Source: Paenibacillus durus
GTDB taxonomy: Bacteria; Bacillota; Bacilli; Paenibacillales; Paenibacillaceae
Assembly (NCBI RefSeq): GCF_000756615.1
Contig: NZ_CP009288.1
Span: 5,704,001-5,768,000 of the forward strand
Reading direction: 5' to 3'
DNA length: 64,000 nt
Shown here in pieces: positions 38,106 through 47,200 of this stretch. Every line of letters starts with the position of its first letter. Within the stretch, counting starts at the first letter, position 1. Under the pieces are notes generated by a model that was not told the DNA's origin, did no database searches, and worked only from the letters and a program-made list of their open reading frames with translations. The position numbers and the translations under genes are program-made.

Positions 38106-39323
38106 CTTTCTTCTCGCCAGCAGGCCGTAGGACAGCACCGCGCATATGCTTGCAGCAGCAATTACCGTCCCCATCGGCAGCGCGTTCTCCCCGCCTCCCA
38201 TGCCTACAAGCGGAGACACAAGCCCGCCTGTCAGCAGCGGAAGCAATCCAAGCATGGCGGAGGCGCTGCCCGCATTCTCTCCCTGATCCTGCATCGCCAG
38301 CGAAAAAGTGGTCGTCCCCACGACCCCCACACTTGAGACGATAGCGAATAATGCAATCAGCAGCAGCGGAAGCCCGCTGGCCGTTACAATCGAGTACATA
38401 AGGAGCAGCCCGCCCAATAAGCACTGAAGAAGCCCCCATACTAGCAGCCTCGTTTCTCCAATCCGTCCCGACAGCTTGCCGGCGATTTGTCCGGTGATGA
38501 TGATGCCGAGGCCGTTCACGGCGAAGATCACGCTGTATATTTGCGGAGATACGCCGAAAATATTTTGCAGAACGAAGGACGAACCCGAAATATAGGCGAA
38601 CATCGCCCCAAAGACAAAGCTTTGCGACAGGACATAACCCATAAATTTTGGATTGCGCAGCAGCTTCCCGAAGGTCGTCAGCGTTTCCTTAAGCCCTCCC
38701 TTAGAGCGGCGGTCCAGCGGAAGGGTCTCCGGCAGGCGAAGCCAGATGGTCAGGCAAAAAATCACGCCCGCTCCGAACAGCACGAAAAAAACGCCCTGCC
38801 ATGTCGTAAACCGCAGCAGCTGTCCGCCGATTACCGGCGCCGCGATCGGCCCCAGGCCGTTAACGACCATCAGCAGCGCGAAGAACCGGGTCAGTTCGGA
38901 ACCTGAGTAGAGATCACGGACGGCGGCCCGGGATATGACGACTCCGACCGAACCGGACAGTCCCTGGATCAGACGCATGGCCACCAAGAAGCCGATGGAA
39001 GGGCTGAATGCGCAGAGCAGCGAGGAAAGGGCATATACGGCCATCCCGATCATCAGCGGGCGGCGGCGTCCGTATACATCGCTCAGCGGCCCGGAGAACA
39101 GCTGCCCAAGCGCCAGTCCGATCAAAAAACAGCTTAGACTGAGCTGTGCGAGCGCGGGCGAAGTTTCAAACGATCTTCCAAGCTCCGGAAGCGCGGGCAA
39201 ATACATGTCGATTGACAGCGGCCCGATGGTGGCGACCGCGCCCAGAATAACAGCCAGCTGAAGCCTTAGCCTCCGGGAAGACCGGACGGTGGCTGGATTA
39301 ATTCCACTTGCTTTCGTGTTCAT
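38091..39323 (-). CDS. Bcr/CflA-family multidrug MFS transporter
   Basis: 410 residues, twelve membrane segments. N-terminal motif IGPLSIDMYLPALPELGRSF is a Bcr/CflA hallmark, followed by motif A GPLSDVYGRRRPL and RLIQGLSGSVGVVISRAAVRDLYSG. Exports drugs such as bicyclomycin or sulfathiazole in relatives. Its 3' end overlaps the EamA remnant; I see no sign that the protein itself is truncated. Confidence 0.87.
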   Translation of the reverse strand: MNTKASGINPATVRSSRRLRLQLAVILGAVATIGPLSIDMYLPALPELGRSFETSPALAQLSLSCFLIGLALGQLFSGPLSDVYGRRRPLMIGMAVYALSSLLCAFSPSIGFLVAMRLIQGLSGSVGVVISRAAVRDLYSGSELTRFFALLMVVNGLGPIAAPVIGGQLLRFTTWQGVFFVLFGAGVIFCLTIWLRLPETLPLDRRSKGGLKETLTTFGKLLRNPKFMGYVLSQSFVFGAMFAYISGSSFVLQNIFGVSPQIYSVIFAVNGLGIIITGQIAGKLSGRIGETRLLVWGLLQCLLGGLLLMYSIVTASGLPLLLIALFAIVSSVGVVGTTTFSLAMQDQGENAGSASAMLGLLPLLTGGLVSPLVGMGGGENALPMGTVIAAASICAVLSYGLLARRKGRAG

Positions 39324-39553
39324 ATCCGTTTTTCTACCTTTCTATTACAACCAAGTAAGGCCGTTTATGTATTTCTTCATACTACCCGAGACTAGCCGAA
39401 AAGTTCAATCCAAAGTTTGAGAATGTATTTTTCCCGGCCTGCCGCTGGTTCGTCTCACGGTTCTCCACGATTTGAAATCCATATTCAGGGTATCTTAAGC
39501 TCGGGCTTTTATAATGGCTGTATTTCATGACAAGAATGAGAGGAGAATAGCCC

Positions 39554-41353
39554 GTGAGCCTGATTAAAAACCATAAATGGATCGCCGCCCTGGCCTTGGC
39601 GCTGCTGATATCGCTGGGCATTAGCATATATTCCTTGGCAAAAGTAAGCGGCGGCAGCGCCCCCGATACCGGTGCCGGCATGCAGCAACGCGGCGGCGAA
39701 GGAGCCTCCTTCCGCAGCGGAGAGCGAGGCGTGTTCCCTGGGAACCGGAACGGATCGCAAGCCGCTGGGCAGCAGAGCAGATGGGAGGGCGGTCTGCGGA
39801 GCGCGGCCAGCGCAGGTGATTCCAGTGCGGCAGGCGATTTCGACGGCTGGCCGCAGAGCACAGCAGAAGGCGGTTCACAGAACGCGGCAAGCGGCGGCAA
39901 GGACAGCTCCGCCCAAGGACAAAACGGCGGCCAACAGAGCGAAGTGCCGGGCGATCCGCAGAATGCAGCGGACGGCAGCGGTTCCGGCTCCGGATTCACA
40001 CGCCCTTCCGGGATGAACCCCGGCGGATTCGGCAGCGACGGCCAGTACGGATTGGCGCTGGCCGTCTACGCGGCGCTGTTCGCCGGGCTGCTGGGGGCGG
40101 CCTTCTACTACGCGAAGGCGGGCAGGCTGCGCATTAACGAGAGCCGCAGAGGGCTACTCATTGGCCTGCTGCTTGCCGTGGGCCTATTCTTGAAGCTTGC
40201 CGCCGCCCCCTGGATTTCCGGGTACCGGGGCGACATCCGCTTTTTTACGACCTGGGCGCAGGAGGCGGCACACGGCCTTGGCTCCTTTTACGAGAACAGC
40301 TCCAGCGATTACCCGCCGCTATACATATACATCCTGTACGCTACCGGCAAAATCGTCACGCTGCCGCAAATCGAATCCTTTTTCCTGACGCTGATCAAGC
40401 TGCCCTCCATAATCGCGGATGCGGTTACCGCCTGGTTGTTGTATAAGGCGGCCAGCCGCCGCCTCCCATTTGAGACAGCGCTCCTGATTGCCGGATTCTA
40501 CATGTTCAACCCGGCGGTGCTGATCAACGCCACCTTCTGGGGACAAGTCGATTCCTTTTTCACGATGATCGTAGTCGCGGCCGTTCTTGCGGTGACCCGG
40601 CGGAAGCTTGGCTGGGGGGCCTTTTTCCTCACGCTCTCGATTCTGATGAAACCGCAGGGCATTATTTATTCGCCGGTACTGCTGTTCGCGCTTCTCCGGA
40701 CAGGCAAGCCCGGGCCATGGCTGAAAGCGGCGGCGATTGCCGCCGTGACGACCGTTATCATCGCGCTGCCTTTCTCTGCGGGTAAAAATCCGCTGTGGCT
40801 CTATCAGTTGTACAGCAGCACGGTGGGCGAGTATCCGTACGCTTCAGTCAATGCCTTTAATCTGTTCGGACTGCTCGGGGCCAACTATAAGAATTCTTCA
40901 TCTATATTCCTGTTCTTCAGCTACCATGTCTGGAGCATGATCTTTATCGCCGCCGCCACGCTTCTGTCAGGCTGGTATTACTTGCGCAGCCGCAATGCGG
41001 CATTCGCTTCGCTATCAGCCCTGCTGCTGATATCCGGCGTGTTCACCTTCTCGTCCAGCATGCATGAGCGCTATTTATTCCCGGCGGCGGCACTGGCGCT
41101 GCTCGCCTGCGTTTATTTTCAAGACAAGCGCCTTCTGTGGATGGCCTTCGGCTTCAGCGCGACGATCTTCCTCAACACCTATGCCGTCTATTACGGGTAT
41201 ACGAGCCGCGGCGGCCATGTCGGCTTCCTGCTGTTCTTCTCGGCGCTGATCAACATCGCCCTGTGTATCCTGCTTGTCAGGGTGATGCTTGATCGGTCGC
41301 GGCAGCCGAATGCTTTAAGTCTCGAAGCGGCTCTCCTTCCGGAGCAGGTATAG
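39554..41353 (+). CDS. Membrane glycosyltransferase, GT-C (mannosyltransferase-like)
   Basis: 599 residues. One N-terminal helix (about 10-27), then a 110-residue Gly/Ser/Gln-rich low-complexity region (about 35-155), then about ten membrane segments. The first luminal loop has YRGDIRFFTTWAQEAAHGLGSFYENSSSDYPPLYIYIL; the Asp and DYPP are typical GT-C active-site features. The donor is probably a polyprenyl-linked sugar. GTG start with AGGAG 8 nt upstream. Monocistronic. Confidence 0.8.
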   Translation: MSLIKNHKWIAALALALLISLGISIYSLAKVSGGSAPDTGAGMQQRGGEGASFRSGERGVFPGNRNGSQAAGQQSRWEGGLRSAASAGDSSAAGDFDGWPQSTAEGGSQNAASGGKDSSAQGQNGGQQSEVPGDPQNAADGSGSGSGFTRPSGMNPGGFGSDGQYGLALAVYAALFAGLLGAAFYYAKAGRLRINESRRGLLIGLLLAVGLFLKLAAAPWISGYRGDIRFFTTWAQEAAHGLGSFYENSSSDYPPLYIYILYATGKIVTLPQIESFFLTLIKLPSIIADAVTAWLLYKAASRRLPFETALLIAGFYMFNPAVLINATFWGQVDSFFTMIVVAAVLAVTRRKLGWGAFFLTLSILMKPQGIIYSPVLLFALLRTGKPGPWLKAAAIAAVTTVIIALPFSAGKNPLWLYQLYSSTVGEYPYASVNAFNLFGLLGANYKNSSSIFLFFSYHVWSMIFIAAATLLSGWYYLRSRNAAFASLSALLLISGVFTFSSSMHERYLFPAAALALLACVYFQDKRLLWMAFGFSATIFLNTYAVYYGYTSRGGHVGFLLFFSALINIALCILLVRVMLDRSRQPNALSLEAALLPEQV

Positions 41354-41384
41354 CTGCATTTCTGTCCGATTACACGAACAAAAC

Positions 41385-41439
41385 GCAGCAGTACTCCAAG
41401 ACTTTATTTCTATGTCCCGGAGTGCTGCTGCTATTTTTT
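41385..41439. terminator. Bidirectional terminator
   Basis: GCAGCAGTACTCC pairs with GGAGTGCTGCTGC (one mismatch), followed by TATTTTTT, between the convergent glycosyltransferase and SDR genes. Confidence 0.75.
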
Positions 41440-41440
41440 C

Positions 41441-42184
41441 TTAAATAAATCCGCCATTAACACGAATGGTCTGCCCCGTTACCCACTGCGATTCCGGGCT
41501 GGCTAGAAACAGCACTACATTCGAAATATCTTCTGCCTCTCCTAGACGTCCAAACGAATTGGAGTTACCCACCGCCTTGATCTGCTCCTCCGTTTTCCCT
41601 GCAGTAAAGAGCTCCGTGTTCACCGGACCGGGCGCTACCGCATTAATGGTAATCCCTTTCGGTCCGAGTTCTTTTGCCAATTGACGGGTGAACTGCTCCA
41701 CGGCTCCCTTCGTTCCGGTATAGGTGCTGTAGGTCGGGAACATCTGGCCTATCACCGATGTCGAGAAGTTAATGATACGCCCGTTCTCCTTCATGTGCAG
41801 CGCCGCCTGCTGAATGGCGAAGAAAGTCCCTTTGACATTAATCGCGAACTGCTTGTCGAAATCATCTTCCGTAATGCTCGTAAGCGGTTTGGTAATCATG
41901 ATGCCCGCGTTGTTAACGAGGATATCCACCTGCCCGTATGCTTCCAGCGTCTTCTGGAACAAGCTCTCGACCTCCGCCACCTTGCTGATATCCGCTTGAA
42001 TCGCTAGTGCTTCTCCACCATTACGCTTAATTCCAGCTGCCACGTCCTCCGCTTTGGCCGGGCTGCTCGCGTAATTAACGACAACCTTCGCCCCGTGAGC
42101 TGCCAGCTCCTCCGCAATTTTTTGGCCTATTCCGCGCGATGCGCCCGTTACCAAAGCTACTTTGCCTGCAAGATTCTTTTCCAT
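41441..42184 (-). CDS. SDR-family oxidoreductase
   Basis: 247 residues, classical short-chain dehydrogenase. NADP motif TGASRGIG, NNAG at LVNNAGIMI, catalytic Ser in INFSTSVIG and Y-x3-K in YTGTKGA; C-terminal WVTGQTIRVNGGFI. The substrate is unknown. ATG 42184 is preferred to the ATG at 42196, which overlaps AAAGGA. Confidence 0.87.
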   Translation of the reverse strand: MEKNLAGKVALVTGASRGIGQKIAEELAAHGAKVVVNYASSPAKAEDVAAGIKRNGGEALAIQADISKVAEVESLFQKTLEAYGQVDILVNNAGIMITKPLTSITEDDFDKQFAINVKGTFFAIQQAALHMKENGRIINFSTSVIGQMFPTYSTYTGTKGAVEQFTRQLAKELGPKGITINAVAPGPVNTELFTAGKTEEQIKAVGNSNSFGRLGEAEDISNVVLFLASPESQWVTGQTIRVNGGFI

Positions 42185-42245
42185 TGTATATCCCATCCTT
42201 TGTGGTATTGTTTTTCATTTCTTACTTCAAGAAAACAATCGATTA

Positions 42246-43148
42246 CTACAAAACGGCCGGTTTCAACAGCTCCTCCAAACCAAGGCGATGCACGAATTCA
42301 ATGCGCAGCTTCTCGGACAGCTCGGTCACTTCAGCCGCGCCGTCGTTCACGAAATCGATGACCGAACGTGCCGGACGGCTGCCAGCCGGCAGGCTGACGA
42401 TTCGGGCCACTTCGTCCGCAACCGCTTGCGGATCTGCGTCAGGCGGAGTCAAGGCACTTAAGCGGTCCCCTACCTCGTCGAGCAGGTAATTAATGCGGTC
42501 ATAGGCTGCGGAGGTCTGCTCATCCTGCGGATGGCCCGCGCTTGGAAAATGGGATGTCCCTTGCGTAAAAGCGCCGGGTACGACGAACGATGTTTCGATG
42601 CCGAACTTCGCAACTTCGTAAGCCATCGTCTGGGCCAGGGAATCCATTGCCGCTTTGGCAGCTACATAAGGTCCAAGGAACGGCGGGAAGCCGCCGCGTA
42701 CGGTCGTGCTGCTGATCCAGAGCAGCAGGCCGGATTGCTGCGCCCGCATGTACGGCAGCGCCGCCCGGTTTACCCTCTGCGTACCAAGGACATTCGTATC
42801 GAACACCTTGACTATTTCCTCCGGCGAGAACGCTTCGACAACCCCGACGACCAAGTGGCCGGCATTATGCATAACAACGTCCAATCTTCCTTGCTCCTCT
42901 ACGATCGTCTGTACCGCACGATCCGCGGATTCCTGCGACAGTACATCCAGCTCCACGGCCTTCAGCTTATACCCATTCACTGCGGCGTAATCATGAAGGG
43001 CTTTCGCTTTCGAAGCATTGCGCCCCTCTACGTCACGCATGCTGGCATATACCGTATGACCAGAAGCAGCGAGCGAGCGGGCGGATAAATTTCCGATTCC
43101 GGTGCCTGCGCCTGTTACGAGTACAACGTTTTGTTTGCTTTGAGTCAT
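42246..43148 (-). CDS. SDR-family oxidoreductase, longer form
   Basis: 300 residues. TGAGTGIGN, MHNAGHLV, Ser in WISSTTVRGG, catalytic Y-x3-K in YVAAKAAMDS. Start after AAGGAG. It lies between the TetR gene and the other SDR, all on one strand, so both are possible targets of that regulator. Confidence 0.87.
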   Translation of the reverse strand: MTQSKQNVVLVTGAGTGIGNLSARSLAASGHTVYASMRDVEGRNASKAKALHDYAAVNGYKLKAVELDVLSQESADRAVQTIVEEQGRLDVVMHNAGHLVVGVVEAFSPEEIVKVFDTNVLGTQRVNRAALPYMRAQQSGLLLWISSTTVRGGFPPFLGPYVAAKAAMDSLAQTMAYEVAKFGIETSFVVPGAFTQGTSHFPSAGHPQDEQTSAAYDRINYLLDEVGDRLSALTPPDADPQAVADEVARIVSLPAGSRPARSVIDFVNDGAAEVTELSEKLRIEFVHRLGLEELLKPAVL

Positions 43149-43407
43149 GTTTAACATCTCCTTTTGGGGGTTGGGCTGTGCCCTATCGTTCAGAATCTCG
43201 TTTGCGTGTTCTTGTTGTTCTTGATGATTTGATTATAGAATGACATAAAACAAATGTCAACTAACAAAATTATATTTTTGTCATTCATCACGCGGCGATC
43301 TCTGCAACCCTTCACAAACTTTAATCCCGCAAGTTTTGATCTTGATAAATAGGGCGCCCATAAGTTCCTCGAAGTCGGTGTCCGCGGCCCAAATACTCTA
43401 CCAACGA

Positions 43408-43472
43408 AAAAAATACGCCTCTTAGAAACAAACACCCGGAATAACCCGTTCTGTTTCTAAAAGGCGTATTTT
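43408..43472 (-). terminator. Terminator after the tetR-type gene
   Basis: AAAATACGCC-TC-TTAGAAACA and TGTTTCTAA-AA-GGCGTATTTT form a long stem overlapping the stop codon of the regulator. Confidence 0.75.
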
Positions 43473-44058
43473 ACTTAAGTCCGGAAAGGAGCAAGCGCCA
43501 TACCGTATCGAAGTCATCGTCGATCGTCTCTGACGACCACTCATGGGCATGGGCAGGATGATGAAATTTAGTTGTTGCCTGGAAAACTGCCCTTGCAATA
43601 GCATCAGCCGAACCCGGCTTGAACTCGCCCGTCTGCATGCCGCGTTCGATGATCGATGCAACCTGCTTTATCAAGCGATCGATATGCAGCGTAATAATTT
43701 TGCCTGTTTCCAGCGTAACGGCTCCATACATGACAAACATTTCGGCATCATCCACCGCATACTTCCGCTTCTTACCTATGAGCGTCTCCAGCCATAAGAG
43801 CAGCTGCTCCGCAGCGCTCCCTTTAGCCGTACCTGCAATCTCCTCCAAAGGCTCGGCAACGCTTTTGTCCAGCCACCTCTCCGTAACGGCCTCCCGCAAA
43901 GCAGCTTTGCTCGCGAAATGCCGATATAGCGTTCCGTGACTGACTTGAAGAAATTTGGCTATATCTATAACCGAGGTTTTATCTGGTCCATAACGCCTCA
44001 GCACCTGTTCTGCGGCATCTAAAATCATGTCTTTCGTTAATGGCAAATCATTGGTCAT
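43471..44058 (-). CDS. TetR/AcrR-family repressor
   Basis: 195 residues. N-terminal HTH AAEQVLRRYGPDKTSVIDIAKFLQVSHGTLYRHFASKAALREAV, C-terminal TetR_C ligand domain. Start uncertain: ATG 44058 has no clear ribosome site, and a TTG at 44073 lies just after AGGATGG. The regulated genes are probably the downstream SDRs. Confidence 0.82.
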   Translation of the reverse strand: MTNDLPLTKDMILDAAEQVLRRYGPDKTSVIDIAKFLQVSHGTLYRHFASKAALREAVTERWLDKSVAEPLEEIAGTAKGSAAEQLLLWLETLIGKKRKYAVDDAEMFVMYGAVTLETGKIITLHIDRLIKQVASIIERGMQTGEFKPGSADAIARAVFQATTKFHHPAHAHEWSSETIDDDFDTVWRLLLSGLK

Positions 44059-44227
44059 ATTACTGAAGAGCAACCATCCTATGTATTAGCTGTTAGCTCA
44101 TTATTGGATTGCTCCCGCCCCCCTTCTGTTTATTATCATAGCACAAGAAATAATCAATACAAATATCAATATCTTTATTTTGTCATTTATTATAAACAGA
44201 CGATACCTCATGAGGGTCACTATCACG

Positions 44228-44275
44228 AAAAAAAAGAACGCAGAACCGGCGCCCTCGCCCCTAATCCTGCGTTCT
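44228..44275 (-). terminator. Terminator of the mhq operon
   Basis: AGAACGCAG and CTGCGTTCT form a perfect 9-bp stem followed by eight T on the minus strand. Confidence 0.82.
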
Positions 44276-44352
44276 CCTTTATGTTAACGGGCCGCCCTGC
44301 AGCAAAGCGTCGCAGAACCATCCCGGAATTGCCCGGGCAAACGCCCGGTGCA

Positions 44353-44964
44353 TCAGTTAAAGCTTTGACCGTCCAGCCAGTCCTTCGCCGCTTCCGCTTC
44401 GGCGGCGCTCAGCCGGTGTCCCTGGCTGCTCCAGTGCAATGTCACGTCCGCGCCCGCGCTTGCCAGCATCTCATGAAGCTCCTTAGTCTCCGCGACTGAG
44501 ACTAGGGGATCGTTAACGCCTGCCCCGATGAAGACGGAAACACCGCCTAAAGGCTGAGGAGTGAGTCCCCGCAGCGGAACCATCGGATGCAGCAGCACTG
44601 CGGAAGAAAAGAGGTTTCCGTAATGCATCAGCAGACTGCCCGCGATATTGGCTCCGTTGGAATAGCCGACGGCCGTAAGCCGGGCGGGATCGAAGCCGTA
44701 TTTTGCCGCCGCCTCGTCCAGAAAGGCTTTCAGCTCATGTGTCCGAGCGACCAGGTCGGCTTCGTCGAATACACCTTCCGACAGACGCCGGAAGAAACGG
44801 GGCATCCCGTTCTCCAGCACGTTGCCCCGGATACCGAGCAAGGATGAGCCCGGCGACAGCATCTCGGCGAGTGGCAGCATATCATGCTCGTTGCCGCCCG
44901 TCCCGTGAAACAGTACAAGCGTCGGCTTCGAGGAATCGGAACCTTGCCGGAAGATATGAATCAT
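44353..44964 (-). CDS. mhqD: MhqD-type carboxylesterase / hydrolase
   Basis: 203 residues, alpha/beta hydrolase. Oxyanion motif LFHGTGGNE, nucleophile elbow VGYSNGANI, Asp in GVNDPLV, His in SQGHRLS. In Bacillus MhqD is induced by hydroquinones under MhqR. Its start overlaps the end of mhqO by 4 bp. Confidence 0.85.
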   Translation of the reverse strand: MIHIFRQGSDSSKPTLVLFHGTGGNEHDMLPLAEMLSPGSSLLGIRGNVLENGMPRFFRRLSEGVFDEADLVARTHELKAFLDEAAAKYGFDPARLTAVGYSNGANIAGSLLMHYGNLFSSAVLLHPMVPLRGLTPQPLGGVSVFIGAGVNDPLVSVAETKELHEMLASAGADVTLHWSSQGHRLSAAEAEAAKDWLDGQSFN

Positions 44965-45911
44965 TCCGCCTTCACCTCAATTTCCCGCACCTCAAAAGGA
45001 GCCAGATTGCTCTCAATCTCCGCCCGGTGCGGCTCATACCATGCTGGGAGCATCAGCTTTTCGCCCAGATGTTCCGGTTCCTCATCGTTCGCAAAGCCTG
45101 GAGGATCCGTCGCAATCTCGAACAGGATGCCGCCCTCTTCACGGAAGTAGATGGCGTTGAAGTAATTCCGGTCTTGCACCGGAGTCACATGAAAGCCCCG
45201 GCTCTGTACGAATTCTCTCCACTCCAGTTGCTCCGCGTCGTCTTTGGCGCGCCATGCGATATGATGCACCGTACCGCTTCCCCCCGCCCCAAAAGGCAGC
45301 GGGTCGGTCTTGATATCGATAATGTTGCCGTACGGCCCCTCCGCTCTAAAGCGCACATAACCGTCTCCTTCGGCGATTCGTTCAAAACCGAGCGTATTGA
45401 CCAGCGTATCTTCCGTGCTCGCCGGATTTATGCTGTACAGCACGGCTCCGCCAAACCCCTTAATGGCATGCTCTACCGGAATTCCTCCGAACGACCAAGC
45501 GCTCAAAGGCCCTTCTTCCCGCTCCACCAGTTCGACCCGCAGGCCGTCGTAATCAGCCAGGGAAAGATAGGTCTCCCCGATGCGATGAACAGTGGTATAC
45601 GGGATGTCATAGGCTTGAAGCCGTTCTTCCCAGAATCCGAGCGAACCGGCAGGCACTGCATAGGTCGTCACACCGACCATGCCGCTGCCGATTCTTCCCT
45701 TACGTCCGATAGGCGAAGGAAAGAACGTGATGATCGTGCCCGGAGTTCCGCTTTCGTTGCCAAAGTACAGGTGATAGACCTCCGGCGCGTCGAAATTGAC
45801 TGTTTTTTTCACGAGCCGCAAACCAAGAATGCCTGCATAAAAGTCCGCGTTCCGCTGAGCGTCCTGAACGAACGCTGTAATATGGTGAATCCCTGCAGTT
45901 TGAAGTGTCAT
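44961..45911 (-). CDS. mhqO: MhqO-type ring-cleaving dioxygenase
   Basis: 316 residues with two VOC (glyoxalase-fold) modules: GIHHITAFVQDAQRNADFYAGILGLRLVKKTVNFD and, later, TVHHIAWRAKDDAEQLEWREFVQSRGF, EGGILFEIATDPPGF. The His, His and Glu metal ligands are in place. Removes toxic (hydro)quinones. Start at ATG 45911 after GAGAGGAG; the longer ORF start is spurious. Confidence 0.87.
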   Translation of the reverse strand: MTLQTAGIHHITAFVQDAQRNADFYAGILGLRLVKKTVNFDAPEVYHLYFGNESGTPGTIITFFPSPIGRKGRIGSGMVGVTTYAVPAGSLGFWEERLQAYDIPYTTVHRIGETYLSLADYDGLRVELVEREEGPLSAWSFGGIPVEHAIKGFGGAVLYSINPASTEDTLVNTLGFERIAEGDGYVRFRAEGPYGNIIDIKTDPLPFGAGGSGTVHHIAWRAKDDAEQLEWREFVQSRGFHVTPVQDRNYFNAIYFREEGGILFEIATDPPGFANDEEPEHLGEKLMLPAWYEPHRAEIESNLAPFEVREIEVKAE

Positions 45912-45957
45912 AATAATTATTCTCCTCTCGGTATTAGAAATTAGAAGGTCAATCGGA

Positions 45958-46353
45958 TTAGAACAACAGATGATCCAGCGAGATAGAGCCAGGACCCGCC
46001 AGCGCGACACCCGCCGCTACAACAAGCAACGTCAATGGATATTCATAACCGTTTGCAGTGGCCCAGAAACCATTGGATAAATGTACCTTCATCGCTCCGG
46101 CCATGGCCAAGATCAGCATCACGGCCCCAACCGGTGTGAACAGCCCTGCCGCGAACAATAATCCGCCTCCAAGCTCAAGAATTCCGGCCAGGACTGCCAT
46201 CGCCACACCCGGCTTAATGCCGACCGATTCCATCCATCCGCCTGTTCCCTTAGGGCCGTAGCCTCCGAACCAACCGAACAGCTTCTGCGCTCCATGGCCG
46301 ATAAAAGCAACACCGATAAACAAACGAATCAACAGCAATCCTACACTAATCAT
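45958..46353 (-). CDS. mhqP: DoxX-family membrane protein MhqP
   Basis: 131 residues, four membrane segments, with LIRLFIGVAFIGHGAQKLFGWFGGYG typical of DoxX. Part of the MhqR regulon in Bacillus. ATG 46353 after GGAGAGAG. Located 46 bp before mhqO. Confidence 0.87.
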   Translation of the reverse strand: MISVGLLLIRLFIGVAFIGHGAQKLFGWFGGYGPKGTGGWMESVGIKPGVAMAVLAGILELGGGLLFAAGLFTPVGAVMLILAMAGAMKVHLSNGFWATANGYEYPLTLLVVAAGVALAGPGSISLDHLLF

Positions 46354-46386
46354 TTTTAACTCTCTCCATTCTCTTGTGTTTAATAT

Positions 46387-46402
46387 TCTTAACTTTAAGA
46401 TA
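46387..46402. promoter_or_regulatory. MhqR operator candidate before mhqP
   Basis: TCTTAACTTTAAGATA matches the box in front of mhqR at 15 of 16 positions, and holds the palindrome TCTTAA-CT-TTAAGA. Confidence 0.6.
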
Positions 46403-46438
46403 TTTGGCAAAAATATATGGGGCTTCCCGGCAATTAAG

Positions 46439-46915
46439 CTAGGAACCGGCCCCTTTACCAAGCAGCTTCAACCATTCGGTCGCCTGCTCCTTCTCTTCCG
46501 TGTTCAGTCCGGCCATCATTCCGTGAATCATCGCTACATGCTTCGGAAAAATTTCGTCGAACAGCCTCCGGCCCTCTTCGGTAATCTCAGCGTATGTCAC
46601 GCGGCGGTCCTCACTGCAGGGAACGCGCTTCAGCAGCCCCTTCTTCTCCAGCTTGTCGATGTTATAGGTGATGCTTCCGCTGGTGACCAGAATCTTCTCT
46701 CCGATCTGCTGCAGCGGAATGCGGGTTCTGTGATAGAGCACCTCAAGCACCATAAACTCGGCGGATGACAGCCCGTAGCTCTTCATATCCTTGACCGCCC
46801 GGTCCATCAGACTCCGGTAGGCTTTGGACAGAACCACGAATAACTTCAGCGATGCCGCTTCATCCTTGCCCCGTACATCTCCGGCTACGATCAGCTCCTC
46901 TTTCGGTCCGCTCAT
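46439..46915 (-). CDS. mhqR: MarR-family regulator, MhqR-like
   Basis: 158 residues. Winged helix: SAEFMVLEVLYHRTRIPLQQIGEKILVTSGSITYNIDKLEKKGLLKRVPCSEDRRVTYAEITEEGRRLF, very like MhqR. Senses quinones and represses mhq genes. ATG 46915 lies 6 nt after GGAGGTG; the ORF upstream would include that site. Confidence 0.87.
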   Translation of the reverse strand: MSGPKEELIVAGDVRGKDEAASLKLFVVLSKAYRSLMDRAVKDMKSYGLSSAEFMVLEVLYHRTRIPLQQIGEKILVTSGSITYNIDKLEKKGLLKRVPCSEDRRVTYAEITEEGRRLFDEIFPKHVAMIHGMMAGLNTEEKEQATEWLKLLGKGAGS

Positions 46916-46940
46916 TTCAATCACCTCCGTGTTCATCAAG

Positions 46941-46971
46941 TATCTTTAAGATAATTATCTTTAAGTTAAGA
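46941..46971. promoter_or_regulatory. Double MhqR operator candidate before mhqR
   Basis: Perfect palindrome TATCTT-T-AAGATA (46941-46953), and at 46956-46971 a second box whose minus strand TCTTAACTTAAAGATA matches the mhqP box in 15 of 16 bases. Two boxes suggest autoregulation. Confidence 0.6.
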
Positions 46972-47200
46972 TAAATATACATCCTTATTTTTATTTTGTC
47001 AACACTCTTTGCAAAATAAACCTGAGGCGCTTTATATATAGGCCGTAAATTGACCTGACCTCCAAAAGGGCGTATCCTTTTCTTTGCGAAAAAAAGATAA
47101 GAAGATATAGGCAGGAACGCTTCAATTCGTGTATATCTTGTACCCGTGAGTGTCTGGAATCCAATTTTGCAAAATACCGATAATTAAGGAGGGCTGCGCG

